DNA of 9,036 nt from NCBI GenBank assembly GCA_002455255.1, contig DKKL01000059.1, forward strand, positions 763 through 9,798, given 5' to 3'. The translations under genes and the position numbers were made by a program. This DNA is from Candidatus Tepidiaquacellales bacterium UBA6667 (GTDB lineage Bacteria; Bacteroidota; Ignavibacteria; Tepidaquicellales; Tepidaquicellaceae). Below, piece after piece: positions 1-5,935 of this stretch. The notes under the pieces are model-generated. The model had not been told where the DNA came from. It did not search any database and was given only the letters and a program-made list of their open reading frames with translations. Numbering within the stretch: the first letter of the stretch is position 1; each line of letters starts with the position of its first letter.

Positions 1-23
1 TCCCCCTCCAAAGGGGGACTTTT
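1..23. terminator. GC-rich hairpin, candidate terminator or dispersed repeat
   Basis: TCCCCCT (1-7) pairs perfectly with AGGGGGA (12-18) across a 4-base loop, and CTTTT follows on the plus strand. It is a striking GC-rich stem in AT-rich surroundings. It lies about 25 bases past the stop of the minus-strand gene ending at 44, where a terminator is expected. For that strand the U-run side lies outside the window, so only plus-strand polarity can be judged. The sequence resembles C/G-run hairpins that recur between genes in Bacteroidota-like genomes, so it may be a copy of a dispersed repeat. Confidence 0.45.
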
Positions 24-43
24 GGGAGTTAACATAAATTAAA

Positions 44-1114
44 TTAATCAAGTTTAGCAAGTTCAGATTCGATTATATATTCTTCATCTTGAGTATAATC
101 CCAACTTATATATTTTATAATCCCATTTCTATCAACAATAAAAGTTGATCTTGTAGAATATCCAATTGGGTTATATGAATTAAATGCAATTGAAGATTTA
201 AAATCCGGATCATTTACAAATTCAATATTATCAGTATTCAACATTTCTTTCCACAAAGCCAACAGTTCCGGAGTTGAATTTGAGATTGCAATATATTTTA
301 CATTATCAATTGAAATTGGATAATTTTGGATACTCGAAATAACTGGTTTAATTTTATTGAATGAACTCAGTTGAACAGCACAGCTCATTATAGGATAACT
401 TGTGTTATTAGACTGTGGAATTACTCCACTGAATGCTGCCGGATAGAATGTAATAACTATGTTGCTTCCTCTTAAATCAGAAAGTTTTGTAGTACTGTTT
501 ACATTTATATCAGGAGCATAATCTCCGGTTTTTAAATATTCTTTAACCTGATATGAAGGTATTTTATATCCTGACAGACTATTCTTTAAAGCAAATTCAA
601 GTGGTTTAAGATGTTCTCCCTGCCCTCTGTAATCAATATCTTTAAATAAAATATTATTTTGTTTATCTAATAAGTAAACTGTAGAACTTGAATTATAATT
701 TTTAGGTAACTCAACATTTAGTTTTTCATAATATTCACCTTTTACATCCGGTTTAATAATCAATTCTTTTAAATTCGGGTAAGTTTCAATAAATGGTTTC
801 GTTCCGTCGTTGAGTATCAATATTACATCAATGAATTTATTTTCGGTTGAGTTTGAATATTGATTAGCCCCTGCTATGTTTGATTTTTCAAATGCCAACC
901 CTTTTGCAAAATAATTTGTAAAAGCTGTTGTCATCATTTCAGCATATTCACATTTAACAGAGAGCGAAGGGACAAAAGCAACAATTTTATATGAACCATT
1001 ATCAGTATAAAAATCAAGTTCTGAAATTGGGAATGTATCGGCTTTTAAAGTATTGATTGAAAATAAAGAAGCAGTAAGAAGTAACAGAACTGAAAAAAAG
1101 TATGCTTTTTTCAT
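44..1114 (-). CDS. Exported tandem thioredoxin-fold / peroxiredoxin-like protein
   Basis: A 356-residue protein with a clear Sec signal peptide: MKKAYFF, then a leucine-rich core, cleavage near residue 25. After export it should have two thioredoxin-like halves. Residues about 40-175 begin with a beta strand and PSLSVKC (C55), as in a redoxin first strand. Residues about 195-345 resemble AhpC/TSA redoxins: GDYAPDI, LSDLRGSNIVITFYPAAFSG (211-230), then STFIVDRNGIIKY (323-335). C55 and C245 are the only cysteines. In classical peroxiredoxins the peroxidatic Cys follows PxxxTxxC. Here that position is Ile232, and the Cys, in a CAVQLSSF context, comes 13 residues later. The likely role is periplasmic thiol redox or peroxide chemistry, but peroxidase activity is not assured. 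It follows the DUF1428 gene by 69 bases on the same strand. The family call is good; the function is uncertain. Confidence 0.75.
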   Translation of the reverse strand: MKKAYFFSVLLLLTASLFSINTLKADTFPISELDFYTDNGSYKIVAFVPSLSVKCEYAEMMTTAFTNYFAKGLAFEKSNIAGANQYSNSTENKFIDVILILNDGTKPFIETYPNLKELIIKPDVKGEYYEKLNVELPKNYNSSSTVYLLDKQNNILFKDIDYRGQGEHLKPLEFALKNSLSGYKIPSYQVKEYLKTGDYAPDINVNSTTKLSDLRGSNIVITFYPAAFSGVIPQSNNTSYPIMSCAVQLSSFNKIKPVISSIQNYPISIDNVKYIAISNSTPELLALWKEMLNTDNIEFVNDPDFKSSIAFNSYNPIGYSTRSTFIVDRNGIIKYISWDYTQDEEYIIESELAKLD

Positions 1115-1141
1115 AATTATTAAATTTTCTTTTATACTTCT

Positions 1142-1155
1142 TCAATTTAAATTGA
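1142..1155. promoter_or_regulatory. 14-bp perfect palindrome between DUF1428 and redoxin genes
   Basis: TCAATTTAAATTGA reads identically on both strands. It sits in the 69-base gap, 28 bases before the start codon of the minus-strand redoxin gene. Its placement suits an operator or the arms of a short AT-rich hairpin. In such AT-rich DNA a perfect 14-mer palindrome made mostly of A and T could also arise by chance. Confidence 0.3.
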
Positions 1156-1183
1156 GTTTCATATTCTGCCAGGAAAACACAAT

Positions 1184-1564
1184 TTATTCACTGACAAAAA
1201 CTTTAAATCCACCATAAGACATTTTATTTACATCAAAGGGCATTTTAATATTACTCATCTCTGCCATTTTAGGGTCATTCATTACTTTTTTATTTATTGA
1301 ATCTCTTTGGCTTTTTGATTTATATGTAATATAAGAAAAAACAACAGTTTCATTTTTCTTTGCATTTGCAAGTTTTGGGAAAGGCAAACCGAACTTGATA
1401 TTCACATCATCACTCATACATTCATAATAATCCAATGCTCCGTATTTCATCCAGATTTTTGTGGCAAACTGTGAAATTTTTTTATAAGCCGGAATATTTT
1501 TTTTCGGTACAACAATTAGAAATCCATCTACATATTTTGCTTTTAGTTTTTTTGAACTTACCAT
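1184..1564 (-). CDS. DUF1428 family protein (YbaA-like)
   Basis: A 126-residue cytosolic protein of about the usual family length. It matches the DUF1428/YbaA pattern along its whole length: KYVDGFLIVVP (10-20), a GALDYYEC segment (42-49), a VVFSYITYKSK strand (74-84), then NDPKM (96-100), MPFD (108-111) and YGGFKVFVSE (117-126). The family adopts a dimeric ferredoxin-like alpha/beta-barrel fold; its biochemical function is not known to me. The ATG start is supported by AAAGGAG ending six bases upstream, one of the few clear Shine-Dalgarno sites here. It lies 16 bases after the DUF5522 stop, so the two are probably co-transcribed. Confidence 0.88.
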   Translation of the reverse strand: MVSSKKLKAKYVDGFLIVVPKKNIPAYKKISQFATKIWMKYGALDYYECMSDDVNIKFGLPFPKLANAKKNETVVFSYITYKSKSQRDSINKKVMNDPKMAEMSNIKMPFDVNKMSYGGFKVFVSE

Positions 1565-1569
1565 TATTT

Positions 1570-1576
1570 CTCCTTT
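1570..1576 (-). promoter_or_regulatory. Strong Shine-Dalgarno for DUF1428 gene
   Basis: On the minus strand the bases read AAAGGAG, then five bases, then ATG. Most other starts in the window lack such a motif, so it stands out and fixes the start of the DUF1428 gene. Confidence 0.7.
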
Positions 1577-1580
1577 AATT

Positions 1581-1781
1581 TTATTTTTTATAATTATACG
1601 GACAATGTCTGCAACCTGATTTGCAGCAATACCCTCTTTTTAAATGGTATTCCTGAGTAAATACCATTAACCCGGATTTGTCAAAGTAGAAGTCTTCGCC
1701 TTCTATAAGTTTATTATTTCTATTGGTGTTCTGAAAATTATTATTAATAATATCTTTTTCTTTATTCTCGTTCTTATTCAA
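1581..1781 (-). CDS. DUF5522 Cys-rich miniprotein
   Basis: A 66-residue protein. The conserved core runs from about residue 25 to the end: EGEDFYFDKSGLMVFT (27-42), YHLKRGYCC (45-53) and SGCRHCPY (55-62). The four cysteines C52, C53, C57 and C60 form a compact CCx3CxxC cluster that looks metal-binding. This matches DUF5522, small proteins common in Bacteroidota, with no established function that I know of. Residues 1-24 are a low-complexity Asn/Lys leader. The only usual start codon is TTG at 1781: the frame is open upstream to a stop at 1836-1838 but has no ATG or GTG, and no Shine-Dalgarno precedes the TTG. The start is therefore uncertain, while the core is firm. It is the first gene of a likely minus-strand unit, divergent from the thioredoxin gene at 1872. 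Confidence 0.82.
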   Translation of the reverse strand: MNKNENKEKDIINNNFQNTNRNNKLIEGEDFYFDKSGLMVFTQEYHLKRGYCCKSGCRHCPYNYKK

Positions 1782-1871
1782 ATTAATTTTATTATTTAAA
1801 AAATAATTTTTTTGGATTAAAATTGAAACATAAAATTACGATTTTGTGTTTTATACATATATAAAAATAAT

Positions 1872-2465
1872 ATGAAAACTTTTTTAATAATAACTATTAT
1901 TCTTTTTTCAGGAAAATCTTGTTCTTCACAAGAAAAAATTAATGAGATCTCAACTCCAACAATTACACAATCTGAAATAAAATCAGATGATAGTAACAAT
2001 CTTTTCTTACCTGTAACAGAAGAAAACATAGATTCTATAATACAGACAAATTTATACGGAGATAAAAAAATTGATGGGATGAGTTATGGAGATTCAAAAA
2101 ATAATGTAGTATTAGTTAATCTCTGGGCTTACTGGTGTCAGCCGTGCAAGGAAGAGTTTCCTGAAATTGTAAAATTGAAAAATAATTATTCCGATAAAGG
2201 TCTCAAAGTTATATTTATTACTCTTGATTTTGGTGATGCACTTGAAACTCAATCTAAACCATATTTAGAAAGCCAGGGAGTAGATTGGGTAAGCTATTAC
2301 AATAAATTTGCAAAAGACGAAAACCTCATAGAATATTTCAGTAAAGATTGGGACGGAGGAATTCCGGGAACATTCATTTACGGGAAAGATGGTAAGTTAG
2401 CCAAACAGATGATTGGAAAGAAAACTTATGAAGAATTTGAGGATGTTGTTAAAGAACTTTTATAA
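1872..2465 (+). CDS. Exported TlpA/ResA-type thioredoxin-like protein
   Basis: A 197-residue protein. Residues 1-16 form a short signal peptide (MKTF, then an Ile/Leu core) ending at SGKSC. C17 could be a lipidated cysteine, but Lys at -2 makes the lipobox non-canonical, so ordinary signal peptidase cleavage is possible. Residues 18-60 are a polar linker. The thioredoxin domain (about 60-197) has VVLVNLWAYWCQPC (79-92) with active-site C89 and C92, then LKVIFITLDF (111-120), and GGIPGTFIY (162-170), where P165 is the expected cis-proline. This is the TlpA/ResA class of envelope thiol-disulfide proteins that reduce partners such as apocytochrome c; no partner gene is adjacent. The 90-base AT-rich gap to the divergent DUF5522 gene must hold the promoter, but I see no convincing boxes. 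Its stop overlaps the convergent nitroreductase stop. Confidence 0.88.
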   Translation: MKTFLIITIILFSGKSCSSQEKINEISTPTITQSEIKSDDSNNLFLPVTEENIDSIIQTNLYGDKKIDGMSYGDSKNNVVLVNLWAYWCQPCKEEFPEIVKLKNNYSDKGLKVIFITLDFGDALETQSKPYLESQGVDWVSYYNKFAKDENLIEYFSKDWDGGIPGTFIYGKDGKLAKQMIGKKTYEEFEDVVKELL

Positions 2466-3116
2466 TTTTATACAATATTCATCTAATTCTTTTCTTTTAA
2501 GCACCGGCACTGATACATTTTCAGCCGGAAAACCAACCGGTATCAATAAATACGGAGTTTCATTATCAGGTCTATTCAAAATTTTTTGTAAAAATTTCAT
2601 TGGATTTGGAGTGTGAGTGAGCGTTACTAAACCGGAAAAGTGCAATGCGGTTAACAACATACCGACAGAAATTCCAATAGATTCATTCACATAATAATGT
2701 TTTCTTAATTCACTTTCCGTTTTTTCATAATTTACTTTGAAAACTACGATGAGATATGGTGCAGTATCAAGAAACTCTTTATGCCAATCAGTCCCAAACG
2801 ATTCTAAATCTTTTTTCCAGCTTTCAGGAAATCTTGATTCATAATTTTCTTTTTCTTCTTTTTCAGCAGCAATTCTAATCTCGTGTTTTATTTCCGGTGA
2901 TTCAACTATTACATATCTCCATGGTTGCTTATGAGCACCGGAAGGTGCAGTGCCTGCGGTTTTTACTGCGTTCTCAATAATTTTTATGTCGATTTTTTCA
3001 GGAGAAAACTCTCTCACGGTTCTTCTTGAATTCATCAAATTATAAAATTCTTCTGAATTTTTTAAAATTTCTTTTTCAGATTTTTTTATAAAATCCAATT
3101 TGATAAAGTCACTCAT
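2460..3116 (-). CDS. Nitroreductase-fold flavoprotein, iodotyrosine deiodinase (IYD) type
   Basis: A 218-residue FMN enzyme from the start used here. FMN-binding signatures are SRRTVREFS (30-38) and AGTAPSGAHKQPW (54-66). Later blocks are DTAPYLIVVFK (117-127), KHYYVNESIGISVG (139-152), LTHTPNPM (166-173) and PVGFPAE (193-199). The lid carries E88, Y92 and K113 with the spacing of the human IYD residues E157, Y161 and K182, which contact the halotyrosine zwitterion. That makes this the IYD branch rather than a generic NfsB-like reductase. Known members reductively dehalogenate iodo- or bromotyrosine; the substrate here is inferred. I chose ATG 3116, four bases after the fumC stop. A start at 3188 would add 24 non-homologous residues lying inside fumC. 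It is the last gene of the queF-fumC run. Confidence 0.87.
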   Translation of the reverse strand: MSDFIKLDFIKKSEKEILKNSEEFYNLMNSRRTVREFSPEKIDIKIIENAVKTAGTAPSGAHKQPWRYVIVESPEIKHEIRIAAEKEEKENYESRFPESWKKDLESFGTDWHKEFLDTAPYLIVVFKVNYEKTESELRKHYYVNESIGISVGMLLTALHFSGLVTLTHTPNPMKFLQKILNRPDNETPYLLIPVGFPAENVSVPVLKRKELDEYCIKL

Positions 3117-3120
3117 AAAA

Positions 3121-4512
3121 TTATATATCCCCAACCATTTTTTGCGGATCGACAAGTTCTGTAAATTTAGAATCATCAAGTAAGCCAAGTTCTATAGCTG
3201 CTTCTCTCAATGTTTTATTTTCCTTGTGAGCTTTTTTAGCAATCTTTGCTGCATTTTCATATCCGATATGAGTATTCAGAGCAGTGACGAGCATTAGAGA
3301 ATTTTCCACATGTTTATTAATCACATCATAGTTTGGTTCAATTCCAACAACACAATTTTTGTTAAATGAATCAGATGCATCACCAAGTAATCTTGCAGAG
3401 TTTAAAAAATTAAAAATCATCATAGGTTTAAAAACGTTAAGTTCAAAATGACCGGACATTCCGCCGACATTTATTGCAACATCATTTCCTATAACCTGAG
3501 CACAAACCATTGTCATAGCTTCGCACTGAGTAGGGTTAACTTTTCCGGGCATGATGGACGAACCGGGTTCATTTTCCGGAATTAAAATTTCACCGATTCC
3601 GCTTCTTGGACCGGATGCGAGCAACCTAATATCATTTGCGATTTTCATTAAACTAACAGCAAGTGTTTTTAAAGCTCCGTGAGATTCGACAATAGCATCG
3701 TTAGCAGCGAGAGCTTCAAATTTATTGTCAGCAGATTTAAAAGGCAGACCGGTTGCCTCAGATACAAATTCAGCAACTAATTCCGGATAACCTTTAGGAA
3801 CATTAATTCCGGTGCCAACAGCAGAGCCACCGATTGCTAACTCTGATAAATGAGGCAAAGTATTTTTAATTGATTTTACTGCATGATCGAGCTGAGAAAC
3901 ATAACCTGAAAACTCCTGCCCCAGAGTTAATGGAGTTGCATCCATTAAATGAGTTCTACCGATTTTTACAACCTTCATAAATTCCTGTGATTTTTTATGA
4001 AGTGTGTTTCTTAAGGTTTCAATTTTTGGGATTAAATGTTCAACAATAATTTTATAAGCAGCAATGTGCATTGCCGTCGGGAAAGTATCGTTTGAAGACT
4101 GAGATTTATTTACATCATCATTTGGATGAAGATATTTTTTTTCATCGCTTAATTTGCCACCATAAATTTCATGACCTTTGTTTGCAATAACTTCATTTAC
4201 ATTCATATTAGATTGAGTTCCGGAACCGGTTTGCCAAACAACAAGAGGAAACTGATCAGACAATTTTCCATCAATAATTTCTTTTGCCGCTTTTTCAATT
4301 AAATTTGTTTTTTCTTCCGAGAGTACACCTGATTTAAAATTTGCTTTAGCACAGGCAGATTTCAAAATTGCAAACGCATTTATTATTTCTGACGGCATTT
4401 TGTTTTCACCAATTTCAAAGTTTTGAAGAGATCTTTGAGTCTGTGCTCCCCAATATTTATCCGAAGGAACTTTAACTTCCCCCATTGTATCGTGTTCTAA
4501 TCTGAATTCCAT
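3121..4512 (-). CDS. fumC: Fumarate hydratase class II
   Basis: A full-length 463-residue class II (iron-independent, homotetrameric) fumarase that interconverts fumarate and L-malate in the TCA cycle. The N-terminal domain has KYWGAQTQRS (19-28) and TGSGTQSNMNVNEV (95-108). The B-site segment is HPND (129-132). Catalytic His188 lies in KIGRTHLMDATPLTLGQ (183-199). The superfamily signature GSSIMPGKVNPTQ (317-329) holds the catalytic Ser318 and Lys324. The C-terminal domain includes TALNTHIGYENAA (410-422) and KENKTLREAA (430-439). Residue numbers coincide with E. coli FumC at these sites, so there are essentially no indels. The start lies 17 bases after the TolB-like stop and has no evident Shine-Dalgarno. 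Aspartase and argininosuccinate lyase relatives fit less well. Confidence 0.97.
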   Translation of the reverse strand: MEFRLEHDTMGEVKVPSDKYWGAQTQRSLQNFEIGENKMPSEIINAFAILKSACAKANFKSGVLSEEKTNLIEKAAKEIIDGKLSDQFPLVVWQTGSGTQSNMNVNEVIANKGHEIYGGKLSDEKKYLHPNDDVNKSQSSNDTFPTAMHIAAYKIIVEHLIPKIETLRNTLHKKSQEFMKVVKIGRTHLMDATPLTLGQEFSGYVSQLDHAVKSIKNTLPHLSELAIGGSAVGTGINVPKGYPELVAEFVSEATGLPFKSADNKFEALAANDAIVESHGALKTLAVSLMKIANDIRLLASGPRSGIGEILIPENEPGSSIMPGKVNPTQCEAMTMVCAQVIGNDVAINVGGMSGHFELNVFKPMMIFNFLNSARLLGDASDSFNKNCVVGIEPNYDVINKHVENSLMLVTALNTHIGYENAAKIAKKAHKENKTLREAAIELGLLDDSKFTELVDPQKMVGDI

Positions 4513-4529
4513 TTTATGATTAATTTTAA

Positions 4530-5456
4530 TTATTTATTTAGTGAAGGTGAAGTACCGTTTTTCAATACGAATGAAAATTTATCACCTTTTATATCTGTAT
4601 TATAAATTGAATAAGTTAATTCAAAATATTCCATTTCACCTTCGATTTTTTTAATTACATCTTCTTTAGTAAAAGCATTAAAAAATATTTTCCCTGAAGA
4701 AAACGATATAAAAGGATTAGTTGCGGAATATTCATCAGGTGAGATTTTAGTTATAACATTTTTCAATAAATCATATCTGTAAATTCTGTTTTGATTTTCA
4801 TAAGTTCCTCCAAATTCATTATCAACTTCGCAATCAAAAATTAAAGCAAAGTTAGTTTTATCAAACCAAACAGTGCTTGCCGAGCTAAAAAATATTTTCT
4901 TAGAGGGATCAATTTTATCCAACGGATAAATATTAAGAACTTCTCCTTCAATAGAAAATTCAATTATGTTAGACATATCATGAGTGATAATACTCTTTGA
5001 ATCTTCAGTCCAGCTTGGTGAATAAAAACTATTTAAGTTTCTAATTTTATTTTCTGTAAGAATTTTAAAATTTCTATCATCAACAGAGACTATAGCAATT
5101 TGCCAATTATTATTTGTCCAGTGATTAAAAACTAAATAATTCCCATCCGGTGAATATCTCGGGAAATATGAGTTATCTCCAGGAACAGAAGTCATTCTTT
5201 TTACAGTTTTTGATTCGATATCGTATATTGAAATAAATCTTCCACCCGTTTTTTCATCAGATTCGGTATAAGCAATTTTTTTTCCATCCGGTGAGATTGA
5301 CTGCTGATAACCTTCAAAGAGTTTTATATCTTCATTTGTATTTAAATTATACTTATAAATTGTCCCGGTTTTTTCATAAGACATAAATAAATCCTGAGAA
5401 TATAGTATTGGGTTAACACAAAAATATAAATATATAAGAAATATTAATTTTAACAT
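4530..5456 (-). CDS. Exported TolB-like beta-propeller (PD40) protein
   Basis: A 308-residue protein with a signal peptide (MLKLIFLIYLYF), likely cleaved after LYS at residue 20 before Gln21, a common Bacteroidota-like site. The rest is beta-rich with PD40/WD40-like repeats: ISPDGKKIAYT (54-64), RYSPDGNYLVFN (100-111), then the degenerate SPSWTEDSKSIITHD (146-160). Further strands such as RIYRYDLLKNVITKIS (224-239) continue the propeller, and perhaps six blades can be fitted. Such propellers, as in TolB, bind proteins or ligands in the periplasm. No catalytic domain, Pal-binding partner or tol genes are visible, so the role is unassigned. It lies 28 bases after queF and 17 before fumC. The fold is likely; the function is unknown. 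Confidence 0.75.
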   Translation of the reverse strand: MLKLIFLIYLYFCVNPILYSQDLFMSYEKTGTIYKYNLNTNEDIKLFEGYQQSISPDGKKIAYTESDEKTGGRFISIYDIESKTVKRMTSVPGDNSYFPRYSPDGNYLVFNHWTNNNWQIAIVSVDDRNFKILTENKIRNLNSFYSPSWTEDSKSIITHDMSNIIEFSIEGEVLNIYPLDKIDPSKKIFFSSASTVWFDKTNFALIFDCEVDNEFGGTYENQNRIYRYDLLKNVITKISPDEYSATNPFISFSSGKIFFNAFTKEDVIKKIEGEMEYFELTYSIYNTDIKGDKFSFVLKNGTSPSLNK

Positions 5457-5484
5457 TTATGAATTTTAAAGTTTAATAATATTA

Positions 5485-5850
5485 TTAACTTTTATTATCG
5501 GGATAAGTTGCAATAACTTTAGACTGCAAACCGCCTCTGACAGTAAAATCACCAACTATTTCCATCCATCTGGGTTTTAATACAGAGATTAAGTCATCCA
5601 GAATTGTATTAGTTACGTTTTCATAAAATATACCGTCATTACGGTAAGACTGCAAATAAAATTTCAGTGATTTAAGTTCAACACATTTTTTATCAGCAAT
5701 ATATTTAATAGTAATCATTCCAAAATCAGGTTGACCTGTTTTAGGGCAAACGGATGTAAATTCATTTGCCTGGTGGATAATTACATAATCTCTATTGGGA
5801 AATGAATTTGGAAATGATTCTAAAAGTTTTACACGGTTTTTTGATTTCAT
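5485..5850 (-). CDS. queF: NADPH-dependent preQ0 reductase, short (type I) QueF
   Basis: A 121-residue single T-fold enzyme that reduces the nitrile of 7-cyano-7-deazaguanine (preQ0) to the amine preQ1 in queuosine biosynthesis. E30 and FTSVCPKTGQPDFG (31-44) hold the nucleophile C35, which forms the thioimide, and the general acid D42. Their seven-residue spacing matches B. subtilis QueF C55/D62. The QueF motif ELKSLKFYLQSYR (58-70) binds NADPH, and ENVTNTILDDL (77-87) follows. The length fits the unimodular YkvM-like class, not the 280-residue bimodular class. It leads the minus-strand run and is divergent from def. No preQ1 riboswitch is recognisable in the 85-base upstream gap. Other queuosine genes are not in this window. 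Confidence 0.95.
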   Translation of the reverse strand: MKSKNRVKLLESFPNSFPNRDYVIIHQANEFTSVCPKTGQPDFGMITIKYIADKKCVELKSLKFYLQSYRNDGIFYENVTNTILDDLISVLKPRWMEIVGDFTVRGGLQSKVIATYPDNKS

Positions 5851-5854
5851 AAAC

Positions 5855-5885
5855 CAAAAATAAGTCCATTAACACGCAATTTAAA
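5855..5885 (-). promoter_or_regulatory. Candidate Bacteroidota-type promoter of queF
   Basis: On the minus strand TTTA (5882-5885) is followed by a 19-base spacer (5863-5881) and TATTTTTG (5855-5862). This is one mismatch from the Bacteroidota sigma consensus TTTG-N19-TAnnTTTG. The -7 box ends only four bases before the queF ATG, so a start a few bases downstream would give a leaderless or nearly leaderless mRNA. The match is good, but the region is AT-rich and chance matches are likely. Confidence 0.4.
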
Positions 5886-5913
5886 GTTAAAATTTTGAAT
5901 TACAGTTAACTTT
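5883..5913. promoter_or_regulatory. 8-bp inverted repeat in the queF-def divergent gap
   Basis: AAAGTTAA (5883-5890) is mirrored by TTAACTTT (5906-5913) across 15 bases that begin inside an AAAATTTT palindrome (5889-5896). The left arm overlaps the proposed queF -33 box, and the right arm lies 23 bases before the def start. It could be an operator shared by the divergent units, but the low complexity makes chance plausible. Confidence 0.3.
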
Positions 5914-5935
5914 TAAAATCGTTATTTTTAGAGTT

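Noticed and set aside
1791..1813. ATTATTT/AAATAAT hairpin followed by a T-run as a terminator
   Set aside because: The stem is only A-T pairs and lies between two divergent genes, where no terminator is needed; low complexity explains it.
1823..1857. TTGAAA and TATACA as a sigma-70 promoter of the thioredoxin gene
   Set aside because: The spacer is 23 bases, too long for a normal promoter; a TTTG (1811-1814) with TACGATTTTG also fails the Bacteroidota consensus.
1817..2029. Minus-strand 70-codon open frame
   Set aside because: It overlaps the signal peptide and linker of the thioredoxin gene and the divergent control region, and the protein has no recognisable domain; it is an antisense shadow.
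2413..2616. Plus-strand 67-codon open frame
   Set aside because: It lies across the ends of the thioredoxin and IYD-like genes in another frame and shows no family features.
3117..3188. Longer start for the IYD-like gene at 3188
   Set aside because: The extra 24 residues lie within the fumC 3' end and do not resemble the family N-terminus; ATG 3116, four bases after the fumC stop, fits better.
5851..5935. preQ1 riboswitch before queF
   Set aside because: No preQ1 aptamer pseudoknot pattern was seen in either orientation, and the gap is AT-rich with only the inverted repeat.
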